NCBI GenBank assembly: GCA_031276635.1
Contig: JAISMU010000138.1
Location: forward strand, 1 to 36,517
Direction of reading: 5' to 3'
Origin: Deltaproteobacteria bacterium
Lineage (GTDB): Bacteria > Desulfobacterota > Desulfarculia > Adiutricales > Adiutricaceae
Length of the DNA: 36,517 bases
In this document: one piece after another, positions 16,773 to 24,108 of the stretch
Layout: every line of letters begins with the position of its first letter
Position numbering within the stretch: position 1 is the first letter of the stretch
The notes under the pieces: model-generated
Seen by the model: only the letters and a program-made list of their open reading frames with translations
Database searches by the model: none
Told to the model about the DNA's origin: nothing
Position numbers and translations under genes: made by a program

Positions 16773-18512
16773 TTGGGGGCCAAAGGTTGGCCTCGCGAAA
16801 AGGGGGACAGCATTTTTTTCACCACCTTAAATTTAGCCATCAAGCGCTATGGTCATGATTACCTCTTTTCCATATGCTCCATTTTTTCTCTGGTGGCTTT
16901 TTTAGTGCCCCTTTTGACCGTGATGGGCATCAAGGATGGCATTATTGGGACCTTGACCAAGAGGTTAATTGAAAATCCCCGTAACCTGGAGCTGACTCCC
17001 CGGGGGACTGGCTCTTTTTCCGAAAGTTTTTTTGAGGATTTGCGGGCCCATCCTCAGACCGGCTTTGTCATTCCAGAGACGCGGACCTTGTCAGCCTCCA
17101 TCAGTTTGATTAAGCCGGGCTATCCGAATCTCTTGGTTGATCTCAAAGCCACTGGTCCGGGGGATCCGGTGGTAGGGGCGGGCTTAAGGCCCCTCGATCT
17201 GACCTCGTCCTCACTCGATCCAACCTCGTCAGAGCTCAAACCGGCCTCGCCAGCTCCTGAACCGGCCTTGTCAGAGCCCGACCTAGCTGCGCCAGCTCCT
17301 AGCCTGGCCTTGACCGAGCCCGACTTGGCTTCACCAGCTCCTGAACCGGTCTTGTCAGCTCCCGAACCGGCCGTGTCAGAGTCCAACTTGACCTCGACAG
17401 CGCCTGAACTGGTTTCGCTAGCTCCTAACCAGACTTCGCCAGAGATCAAGCCAGCCTTGACCGCTTCCGACCCGGCCGTGTCAGTGTCCAACCTGACCTC
17501 GACAGCGCCAGAACTGGCTTCGCCAGCTCCTAACCAGGCTTCGCCAGAGATCAAGCCAGCCTTGACCGCTTCTGACCCGGCCTTGTCAGAGCCAGACCTA
17601 GCTGCGCCAGCTCCTGGCCTGACCTCGACCGAGCCCGACTTGGCTTCGCCAGCTCCTGACTCGGCCTCGCCAGAGCTTAAATCGGCTTTGCCAGCGCTTA
17701 ACCGGGAAGTCTATCTCTCCCAGGCCACAGCCCATCGTCTCAATGTTCAGGTGGGGGACAGCCTGGTTGGCCAAATCGGGCGCTTTACCAGTGGTTTTCT
17801 GGAGACGGTCCAGGTGGAGTTGCGGGTTATGGGGGTTCTCCCAGAAGAGGTTGTCAAAGGCTATTTTCTTTTTTGCTCTCTACCGTTACTGAAAACTCTT
17901 GAGGATTACCGCAGTGGCTTCGCGGTCCCAGAGCTGGGCTGGCCTGGCCGGGAAAAGCCTCAAGCTGAGACCCTCTACCCCTTGTTTCGCCTGTACGCCC
18001 GCGACCTCGATAGCGTGGACGCTTTAAAGGCCCACCTGGATCAGAAGGGCGTGGAGATGAATTCTCGGGCGGAGGAGATCGCCTTGGTCCGGCGCCTGGA
18101 CCATTCTTTCACGGTGGTCTTTTTGGCCTTACTGGCGGTGGTGGGGGGTGGGGCCTTCGCCTCGGTGGCCAGCGGGGCCGTGGATCAGGTGGCGAAAATC
18201 CGGCGGTCGTTGGCGGTTTTGGCCCTTTTGGGCCTGAGTCGGGCTCAACTGATGGCTTTTACAATTTTTCAATCTCTTTTGACTGGTTTTTTAGCGGTCA
18301 TTCTGGCGGAGGGGCTGTTTTTGGGCCTGAGCCAGGTCCTTAACCTTTATTTTGGGGGCAGTTTTGGCCTGGGCGAGAGGGTTTGCTTTTTGGCCCCCCA
18401 GAAGCTGGCTTTGGCCGGGGGAGCGGTTCTGGTTTTCATGCTGGCCGCCTCCACCTTGGCTTTGGTCAGTCTTCTGGATCTTGAGCCCTCGGAGGGAATG
18501 CGCGATGTTTAA
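16773..18512 (+). CDS. TagS-like FtsX-family ABC permease with Pro/Ala/Ser repeat insertion
   Basis: A protein of up to 579 residues. One N-terminal membrane segment lies near residues 30-50 and three lie near the C-terminus (FTVVFLALLAVVGGGAF; LLTGFLAVILAEGLFLGL; AVLVFMLAASTLALVSLL), the FtsX/MacB topology. The periplasmic domain is interrupted at about residues 141-309 by low-complexity Pro/Ala/Ser/Glu sequence. The start is uncertain. TTG 16773 has no good ribosome binding site, whereas AGGGGGA at 16801-16807 precedes an in-frame ATT at 16812, which would place the start just before the first membrane segment. The next ATG is inside that segment. Its stop overlaps the following start by 8 bases. 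It is probably the partner of the preceding ATPase. Confidence 0.8.
   Translation: MGAKGWPREKGDSIFFTTLNLAIKRYGHDYLFSICSIFSLVAFLVPLLTVMGIKDGIIGTLTKRLIENPRNLELTPRGTGSFSESFFEDLRAHPQTGFVIPETRTLSASISLIKPGYPNLLVDLKATGPGDPVVGAGLRPLDLTSSSLDPTSSELKPASPAPEPALSEPDLAAPAPSLALTEPDLASPAPEPVLSAPEPAVSESNLTSTAPELVSLAPNQTSPEIKPALTASDPAVSVSNLTSTAPELASPAPNQASPEIKPALTASDPALSEPDLAAPAPGLTSTEPDLASPAPDSASPELKSALPALNREVYLSQATAHRLNVQVGDSLVGQIGRFTSGFLETVQVELRVMGVLPEEVVKGYFLFCSLPLLKTLEDYRSGFAVPELGWPGREKPQAETLYPLFRLYARDLDSVDALKAHLDQKGVEMNSRAEEIALVRRLDHSFTVVFLALLAVVGGGAFASVASGAVDQVAKIRRSLAVLALLGLSRAQLMAFTIFQSLLTGFLAVILAEGLFLGLSQVLNLYFGGSFGLGERVCFLAPQKLALAGGAVLVFMLAASTLALVSLLDLEPSEGMRDV
17200..17700 (+). repeat. Low-complexity tandem repeats inserted in the permease periplasmic domain
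   Basis: About 500 bases are built from degenerate 15-24 base words coding for SPAPEP, SEPDLA and similar. A larger duplication is visible: the segment coding NLTSTAPEL through PALTASDPA occurs twice about 108 bases apart (near 17381 and 17489), flanked by two copies of the segment coding EPDLAAPAP. All copies keep frame. The opposite strand is also open across the region, which is a by-product of the composition. Confidence 0.85.
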
Positions 18513-20214
18513 GCGGTGGCTTTTTATTTTGGTGGCGTTGGTGGGGTTGGTGGCCCTCTGGGGTCCGCGGGTTTCCGAGGCCCAGCTCGGCCGAAGAGGC
18601 GATTTTAAGCCAGAGGACGCCTACAACCCTAAACCTGACCAGAATTCTGATATGGTCTTTCCCATGCCCTGCGACCTGCAGATGGTCTTTAAAGCTGTCG
18701 CCTTGCCGGTCAATAAGCGCCTCGAAGACATGAAGACCAACCTGGGAGCTGAGTCTGAGGAAAATAATCCCAATGGTTTCTACGATCGCAAGCGCATCGC
18801 TTATCTGGGCTCAACCTTGTATTTAGAAGATTTGACGCCTGAGCAGCGGGCTATCGCCGAAATATCCTTGAAAAATCCTAACACCGGAGACTATTATGGA
18901 GATCAGATCTATTTGATCGGCAAGTATGAGGTCACGGTCGGCCAGTGGGCCGCGGTTATGGAAGATAAGTGCAAGACCATGACCAGTGAATCGGCTTTAC
19001 CGAAGACTAACATTTCCTGGTACGAGGCCCTGACCTTTACGGAAAAATACATGTCCTATCTGATCAAAAATCACCAGGAGGTTTTGCCGGCTTTTTCCAA
19101 AAAATATACCGGCTTGATTCGCCTGCCCACTGAAGCGGAGTGGGAGTACGCGGCCCGAGGTGGGCACGCGGTTTCTAGTCAGGATCTGGAGTCAGAGGCG
19201 GTATTTCCTCTCAATGGAGTTTCGTTATCCTCCTATGGCCACTTCTTGGACAGTAGTGGCGCTAAGACGAACCCCACCAAAATTGGCTCTTTCCGGGCCA
19301 ATCCTCTGGGCATTTACGACACGGTCGGTAACGTGGCCGAGATGACCTCGGATCTTTTCAAAATGACCGTGGCCGGTCGACTTCACGGGGCGGCTACGGG
19401 TGGAGTGGTCATAAAAGGGGGCAGTTTTAGTAAACCCGAAAATGAAATTCTGCCGGGCCGGCGGGTGGAGGGGGCTCTGTTTACAAAAGGTGGCCCGGGC
19501 AAATCTGAGGACCTGGGTTTCCGGCTGGCTCTTTCGGCCGTAGCCGTGCCCGATGACATCCGACTCAGAGAATTGGCCACGGAATTGGCGGCCTTTGGTT
19601 CGACTTTCCAAATAGAGGCGGGGATCAACCCACTAGATAAACTTAAAGCCCTCATTGAGAAAGCCGATACGCCAGAGGAAAAAGCCATCTTTGAATCGCT
19701 GCGGACTGATATGCAGAATTATAACGTGGCCGTCATGCGAGAAAAGGAGGCCTCAATTCGGGCTCATTGCAATAGTTTGATCCACGCTGTTTACAGTATC
19801 CGCAATTCCAATATGAGAAAGAGGTTGACCGAGTCGCAATTACGGATCCTTTATGACGAACTTGAGGAAGCAGCCACGGATGCTCGCCAGTTGCCGGCCA
19901 ACCAAAGGGCGGCAATGAATAAAAAGATTGATAATATCAGGTCCACAGAGGGGAACAAGATTAAAAATGAAATCAGTAATTTTGATATTACCATCCGCAA
20001 CCAATTCAATTATTACAAGAATTTAGTCAATAAGGTCGTGGAATTTGACCCCAAGATCCTGGTTGAACAGTTGAAATTTGTCAAGAACGATATTAAGAAT
20101 AATGATGTCTATAGCGATGATATGCGCAAATGCTTTAATTTCACGGTAGTGCATATCAATGAGGTCTTGAATGGCAAAACTAATAGGGTGAAGTTGGAGG
20201 ATTTATTGAAATAG
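18505..20214 (+). CDS. TagR-like periplasmic FGE/SUMF1-fold protein
   Basis: A 569-residue protein with a signal peptide (MFKRWLFILVALVGLVAL, cleavage after SEA). From about residue 130 to 345 it has a formylglycine-generating-enzyme/sulfatase-modifying-factor fold: GKYEVTVGQW, ISWYEAL, RLPTEAEWEYAARGG, GIYDTVGNVAEMT, IKGGSF and LGFRLALS. The active-site cysteines of true FGE are not evident, as expected for TagR-type binding domains. The C-terminal ~220 residues are helical, Lys/Asn-rich and more AT-rich at DNA level. ATG 18505 has GGAGGGA upstream and overlaps the permease end by 8 bases, indicating translational coupling. In Pseudomonas TagR is the periplasmic activator of PpkA; here the vWA protein is the likely partner, by inference. 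Confidence 0.8.
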   Translation: MFKRWLFILVALVGLVALWGPRVSEAQLGRRGDFKPEDAYNPKPDQNSDMVFPMPCDLQMVFKAVALPVNKRLEDMKTNLGAESEENNPNGFYDRKRIAYLGSTLYLEDLTPEQRAIAEISLKNPNTGDYYGDQIYLIGKYEVTVGQWAAVMEDKCKTMTSESALPKTNISWYEALTFTEKYMSYLIKNHQEVLPAFSKKYTGLIRLPTEAEWEYAARGGHAVSSQDLESEAVFPLNGVSLSSYGHFLDSSGAKTNPTKIGSFRANPLGIYDTVGNVAEMTSDLFKMTVAGRLHGAATGGVVIKGGSFSKPENEILPGRRVEGALFTKGGPGKSEDLGFRLALSAVAVPDDIRLRELATELAAFGSTFQIEAGINPLDKLKALIEKADTPEEKAIFESLRTDMQNYNVAVMREKEASIRAHCNSLIHAVYSIRNSNMRKRLTESQLRILYDELEEAATDARQLPANQRAAMNKKIDNIRSTEGNKIKNEISNFDITIRNQFNYYKNLVNKVVEFDPKILVEQLKFVKNDIKNNDVYSDDMRKCFNFTVVHINEVLNGKTNRVKLEDLLK

Positions 20215-20283
20215 TCCCGGGTCGGACCCTGGCGGACCCTTCAGAGGTGGTGGCGGGATAGGCTTTTCGCGAAGAGGAGCTTT

Positions 20284-20328
20284 CGGTCCCGAGCTTGAGG
20301 TTGCCCGGGCTTGGGACCGAGCCCGGGC
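20284..20328 (+). promoter_or_regulatory. Two overlapping, mutually exclusive hairpins
   Basis: CGGTCCCGAGC (20284-20294) can pair with GCTTGGGACCG (20309-20319) with one wobble. Separately, GCCCGGGCT (20303-20311) pairs perfectly with AGCCCGGGC (20320-20328). The two stems share bases and cannot form together. No T-tract follows, so this is not a clear intrinsic terminator. It lies 70 bases after the tagR-like stop. Confidence 0.4.
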
Positions 20329-20399
20329 CGCCGTTTAGGCGAGTGTCAACTCTCCCAGTTTGATCTTTGGATTGGCTTTTAGAGGCGCTTAAGTTTCTT

Positions 20400-20700
20400 C
20401 GTCTTTAGTTTAAAATGAAGATTATTAGGCTAACATGGTGTATTTTAATAAAATAATAGAATTAGTTTATTTTTTTTTGTATCTATGATAAAAAATTATT
20501 ATTAGTTTATTAAAGCTTTTTGGTTTGAAGATCTGATTTTTACGCCTCCTAAATATACATGAATATTTTAATTAAATTTATATTAATTTTTTGATGTCTA
20601 AATTAAAAGTTTATATTTTTTATTTTTACCTAAATATTTAATTAATTAATTTAAATTAATCAATAAGTAACTTTATTTTTTATCTAAATTGTCTAGCTTA
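20400..20700. other. AT-rich spacer between the tagR-like gene and the active protease
   Basis: The 724 bases from 20215 to 20938 contain no gene I can support. The first ~180 are GC-rich with hairpins. The middle ~300 are extremely AT-rich with TTAATTAATTAA-type words and long T runs. The last ~240 return to mixed composition and hold two inverted repeats described separately. The composition suggests a promoter or nucleoid-protein-bound zone that lets the downstream pair be expressed independently. Confidence 0.6.
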
Positions 20701-20762
20701 ACCTGACTTGGGGATGGCCCAGGGCTCGGCTAACAAGAGAAAAAAGGTTTTATATCGGCGCC

Positions 20763-20781
20763 TGTTATGGTATTCATAACA
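20763..20781. promoter_or_regulatory. Operator-like inverted repeat TGTTATG-N5-CATAACA
   Basis: Perfect 7-bp arms with a 5-base spacer form a 19-base dyad typical of a dimeric repressor site. A TATTAT word (20782-20787) abuts it and could be a -10 element, although no good -35 is seen. The site is about 160 bases upstream of the active protease gene. Confidence 0.45.
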
Positions 20782-20905
20782 TATTATCCGGCTTCTTTTG
20801 AGCTTGTCGCCTGGCTGGATGGCCCAGGGGAAGTCGGGCGGGCCGGTCTTGGGCGCCTCGCGACCTCGGGCGGGACTGTTGAGCGAGTAAACGTTTTTCA
20901 TTACT

Positions 20906-20930
20906 CTTAAAACCACTTTAACGGTTTAAG
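20906..20930. promoter_or_regulatory. Inverted repeat at the protease translation start
   Basis: CTTAAAACC (20906-20914) and GGTTTAAG (20923-20930) form a near-perfect dyad ending 8 bases before ATG 20939. In RNA it would form a weak stem over the region where a ribosome binding site is expected. No strong Shine-Dalgarno word is visible here. Confidence 0.35.
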
Positions 20931-20938
20931 TGAGCTGT

Positions 20939-22093
20939 ATGAGTCAAAATAAATCCAATATTCAGTCGGCTCCTTCTGGGGCGCGGTCTCAGAACAGAGC
21001 CTACGTGTTGGGCCTGGCTCTGGGATTGCTCCTGGCCGGTTTGATTTTGGGGCTTTTTTACCATTTCCTGTTCAGTCGATTCCTGCGGGAGGCTGAGGTG
21101 GCCAAGGTGGACGTGCCGGCTTTTCAGTCCGGCAACATTGAGGCCCTGAAGGCGGACATCGTTCGTTACAAGGATCTGCTAGCCGGGGATGTCTGCCTGA
21201 ACCCCGGGGCCGCCCCAGGCTTGTTTTTCTTTCCCCAGGGAGTTGAGCCAACCGAGGGGCCGGACGGCTCTCTGGTCTTGCCCCAGCCTGGGGGCGGCGG
21301 GATTGGCGGCGGTGAGCCGGCCACTCCCCTGGGTCCGAACTTGCCGTCGGGAACCGGGCCTGGGTTAGCTCAGGATCCCGGCGCGACCCCCTCTGAGGAT
21401 GGGGCCAAGAGCCCGACTTTGCCCCCCCCGCCCAATTCAGACACGGTTATCGGGGACATTGAGGCGGCCACGGTTCTGGTTCTGGTGACCGGAGCCGATG
21501 AGGGTATCACCATGGGCACGGGCTTTTTCGTGGCCAACGATCTTATCATGACCAACCGTCATGTGGTGGAGGGGGCCTTGGGCGGGGGGGCGATTCTGGT
21601 GACCAATAAGAGCCTGGGCCATATCCAAGAGGCCCAGTTGGTCGCGGCCAGCCAGCCCGAGCAGTTCCGGGATTACGCCCTTTTAAAGGTCAGCGTGGAC
21701 AAATCCAAGGCTCCCCGGGCTCTGAAAATTTCCCAGGAGGCCAAAAGGTCCGACCGGGTCAGCGCCTGGGGTTATCCAGGCTTGCTGACTAAAATCGATC
21801 CCAAAATGGAGGCCTTGCTGCAAGGTGATTTTAGCGCCGCGCCTGAGTTGGTTTACGCCGAGGGAGTGATCAGCGTCGTTCAGCAGATGGAGGGAGGCGT
21901 GCCGCTGATCAGTCACACCGCCGAAGTCTCCCATGGCAATAGCGGGGGGCCGCTCATTGATCAGAACGGTCGGGTGGTCGGCATCAACACCTTTATCCGA
22001 GTTGACGATAATAGCAGTCGCCAGGTCAACGTGGCTTTGGGCGGGCGCGATTTAATGCAATTTTTGGCGAATAACCATGTTCGCCTGGACTGA
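20939..22093 (+). CDS. Membrane-anchored trypsin-like serine protease with intact triad
   Basis: A 384-residue protein with one N-terminal membrane segment (AYVLGLALGLLLAGLILGLFY), a stalk with GDVCLNPG, a Gly/Pro-rich linker, and a trypsin_2/HtrA-type domain from about residue 175. The catalytic residues are present: His208 in TNRHVVEG, Asp245 in DYALLKV and Ser335 in HGNSGGPL. The domain should face the periplasm. I choose ATG 20939 (MSQNKS) over GTG 20930 because the paralogue at 2766 also begins MSQ. No PDZ domain is visible. It is followed after 15 bases by a SrfA-like gene, mirroring the pseudoprotease-SrfA pair. Its substrate is unknown; the SrfA-like periplasmic domains, the vWA protein and the pseudoprotease are candidates by neighbourhood. 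Confidence 0.88.
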   Translation: MSQNKSNIQSAPSGARSQNRAYVLGLALGLLLAGLILGLFYHFLFSRFLREAEVAKVDVPAFQSGNIEALKADIVRYKDLLAGDVCLNPGAAPGLFFFPQGVEPTEGPDGSLVLPQPGGGGIGGGEPATPLGPNLPSGTGPGLAQDPGATPSEDGAKSPTLPPPPNSDTVIGDIEAATVLVLVTGADEGITMGTGFFVANDLIMTNRHVVEGALGGGAILVTNKSLGHIQEAQLVAASQPEQFRDYALLKVSVDKSKAPRALKISQEAKRSDRVSAWGYPGLLTKIDPKMEALLQGDFSAAPELVYAEGVISVVQQMEGGVPLISHTAEVSHGNSGGPLIDQNGRVVGINTFIRVDDNSSRQVNVALGGRDLMQFLANNHVRLD

Positions 22094-22108
22094 AACTAGG
22101 AATCCCCC

Positions 22109-23539
22109 ATGCCCAGGCAACTGATCCACTCCTCGAATATCCTGGAATATCATATCGACACCCGCGATGGGGTGGAGATGATATCCCGCTATTATCTTTT
22201 TTGCCAACTCATCGCGGAAGAGTTATCCGATGACCGGGCCCAATTGCTGGCCGAGCCGGTCAAGAACCTGGACCACAACCGGGTCAACTGGTACTCCAAT
22301 CTGCCTGGCCAGGTTACCCCTTATGAGGATCTCAGCCCTGAGGACCAAAGGTACGCCCGGGAGATTCTGGAGGAGCGAAAGCAAGAGCTCAAGAAACTGG
22401 CCGAGAAATTTCTGCTCTCCTCGGCCCGCAATCGGCACCTGGCCGGGGATCTGCTGTCGCACATTCTGAGCCAGCCCGACCGATACCAGATTTACATGGT
22501 CGGCGGTCGCCCGGTGGTGGCTGGTTGGGGGTTGACGCCCATTATCGATCCTGACGCCGTGGACCCCGGGCCGGACGCGCCCAAGGTTCTCTCCGCCCAG
22601 TTGACCGGTACGGCCGGGTCCGGGCTCAGCCCCAGCCTAGCCGGGGCGGCGACCAGCCCCTCGCCAGGCTCCCCAGCCCGGCCAGTGGCTCCCCAGGCCA
22701 GCCCCCTGGCGACGATGGGGACGGGCTTGGCCGGGCTCAGTTTCTGGAAATTGCTTTTGGGCTTATTGTTGGGTTTTTTGCTCCTGGCCCTGGCCTTTTA
22801 CTTTTTTTTCCCCAGGGCCCGGACAGTGGTGGATCAGGCGGTCGCTCCCCCGGTCCTGGATCTGTCCGCCTTTGACCGCAACTCCGACGAAGAGGAGGCC
22901 CTGCGCCGGGAGCTGGAGGAGTTAAAGCGGCGGTACGCGGAAAAGCTGGCCAGCTGCCCCCGGCCAGAGGTCCCCACCGCCCCGGTGGCGCCTGCGCCGA
23001 ATCTCCCCTTGACCCCAGCGGAGGCTCCGGCCCCCCAGCCGGACACGCCGCCGGTGGTGGAGGATCCCCCGGCCGTCGAGCCGCCCCCAGAGCCCAGCGA
23101 ACCGCCTAAGCCGCCTAAGCCGCCCAAGAGCGATAACCTGGAGATCCCTGAGGGGGCGGAGAAGAAAAATGACCTCTCCTTTATGGAAGGTTGCTGGGTG
23201 TCCGCCTCCAAGGATTTGACCAGCGAGGCCACCGGGCGGCCCATCGTGGTCAAATACTGCTTTAACGCCAAAGGCAACGCCGTGGTCACGGTGGACGAGA
23301 CTGACGAGCGAGGCAGATTTTTCCAGAAATGCTCCACCACGGCACAGGCGACCTTCAGCAGAGGCAGCCTGGTTATCCAACAGCGCGGCGGGCCGGTCTG
23401 CCCCAAGGATGGCTCGCACTACTCCCAGTCCAAGATGGTCTGCACCCCGAAGAAAGGGGGGGCCGGGGAAGCCTCTTGCGTCATCCATCAGCCCAATTTG
23501 CCCCCCATCACCACCACCTTCCGGCGGAGCAAAAGTTGA
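22109..23539 (+). CDS. SrfA-like bitopic membrane protein (copy C)
   Basis: A 476-residue paralogue of the protein at 3777. The N-terminal domain has RVNWYSNLPGQVTPY and VGGRPVVAGWGL. After an Ala/Pro/Ser linker comes a membrane segment (about residues 212-234). A short acidic, probably coiled-coil segment (EEEALRRELEELKRRYAEK) and a Pro-rich stretch are extra relative to copy B. The C-terminal domain opens FMEGCW and keeps the cysteine pattern. AGGAA sits 8 bases before ATG 22109. It ends the Srf/Tag gene cluster and converges with the macro-domain gene 14 bases away. The SrfA assignment is by motif and context; the biochemical role is unknown. Confidence 0.75.
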   Translation: MPRQLIHSSNILEYHIDTRDGVEMISRYYLFCQLIAEELSDDRAQLLAEPVKNLDHNRVNWYSNLPGQVTPYEDLSPEDQRYAREILEERKQELKKLAEKFLLSSARNRHLAGDLLSHILSQPDRYQIYMVGGRPVVAGWGLTPIIDPDAVDPGPDAPKVLSAQLTGTAGSGLSPSLAGAATSPSPGSPARPVAPQASPLATMGTGLAGLSFWKLLLGLLLGFLLLALAFYFFFPRARTVVDQAVAPPVLDLSAFDRNSDEEEALRRELEELKRRYAEKLASCPRPEVPTAPVAPAPNLPLTPAEAPAPQPDTPPVVEDPPAVEPPPEPSEPPKPPKPPKSDNLEIPEGAEKKNDLSFMEGCWVSASKDLTSEATGRPIVVKYCFNAKGNAVVTVDETDERGRFFQKCSTTAQATFSRGSLVIQQRGGPVCPKDGSHYSQSKMVCTPKKGGAGEASCVIHQPNLPPITTTFRRSKS

Positions 23540-23553
23540 CCGGTTTAGGGGCC

Positions 23554-24015
23554 TCAGCGCAAAACCAGGAAAACCTCCAGGTCGTCCCGCTCGGCTAAGG
23601 ACTCGGCGATGGCCTTTTCCGCCACGGCCAGAGCCAGTTCCTTGGGGTAGCCATAGATGCCCGAGGAAATGAGGGGAAAGGCGATGGAGGGGCAGTTGTT
23701 GGCCCGGGCCAGCTCCAGGCTCTGGCGGTAGCAACTGGCCAGGAGCTCGGGCTCGTTCTGGTTTCCCCCCGCCCAGACCGGGCCCACCGTGTGGATGACC
23801 CACTTGGCTTTGAGCCGGAAGCCCGGGGTGATGACGGCCTGGCCAGTGGGGCAGGGCCGCAGGGGTTGGCAGGCTTGGGCCATCTCCGCGGGCCCGGCGG
23901 CGGTGAAGATGGCCCCGCAGACTCCCCCGCCGTGGGCCAGCGAGGAGTTGGCGGCGTTGACAATGGCGCAAGTTTCCATGGCCAGGAGATCGCCTTTGAT
24001 TTTTTTAAACGGCAT
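23554..24015 (-). CDS. Macro-domain protein (ADP-ribose-binding/hydrolase type)
   Basis: A 153-residue single macro domain, the typical length. It shows VNAANSSLAHGGGVCGAI (Asn20, Asn23 and the GGG loop at 29-31), the IHTVGPVW strand, and the phosphate-binding loop SSGIYGYP (117-124), matching the MacroD/YmdB type that binds ADP-ribose and often removes it from proteins or O-acetyl-ADP-ribose. It should be cytosolic. It is divergent from the lipoprotein gene at 24109 and converges on the SrfA-like gene with only 14 bases between stops. A GAGG word lies upstream of its ATG. Catalysis is likely from family knowledge; the physiological substrate cannot be inferred. Confidence 0.9.
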   Translation of the reverse strand: MPFKKIKGDLLAMETCAIVNAANSSLAHGGGVCGAIFTAAGPAEMAQACQPLRPCPTGQAVITPGFRLKAKWVIHTVGPVWAGGNQNEPELLASCYRQSLELARANNCPSIAFPLISSGIYGYPKELALAVAEKAIAESLAERDDLEVFLVLR

Positions 24016-24052
24016 GGGGCAGGCCTCAAGTTTCGTCTTGGGTTTTCCAGGG

Positions 24053-24075
24053 ACTCAGGGTCCAGGGACCTGAGT
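24053..24075. promoter_or_regulatory. Inverted repeat in the divergent promoter region
   Basis: ACTCAGG (24053-24059) and CCTGAGT (24069-24075) are perfect 7-base arms with a 9-base centre. They lie in the 93-base gap between the divergent macro-domain and lipoprotein genes, a position where one regulator could control both. Confidence 0.4.
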
Positions 24076-24108
24076 TCGCCGGTGACATTTATTTGACAAG
24101 GACATTTT

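Noticed and set aside
17120-17554. Open frame of 144 codons on the - strand inside the permease
   Set aside because: It is the reverse of the Pro/Ala/Ser repeat tract, whose composition avoids stops on both strands. It has no independent ribosome binding site or domain.
14017-20214. Interpretation as an ordinary type VI secretion cluster
   Set aside because: No TssB/C sheath, ClpV, Hcp, VgrG, TssJ-M or PpkA kinase/PppA phosphatase genes occur in the window; only the regulatory tag-like set is seen.
20215-20400. Possible tRNA or small RNA gene in the GC-rich spacer after the tagR-like gene
   Set aside because: Only local hairpins are visible. There is no cloverleaf, CCA end or T-loop word that I can recognise.
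20698-20916. 72-codon - strand frame in the spacer before the active protease
   Set aside because: No ribosome binding site, no recognisable motif, and it runs across the operator-like dyad. Nothing supports translation.
22922-23971. Long - strand frame of 349 codons across the SrfA-like C gene and the macro gene
   Set aside because: It is Gly/Arg/Pro-rich shadow sequence in a GC-rich zone, in a different frame from the macro-domain protein, and overlaps two well-supported genes.
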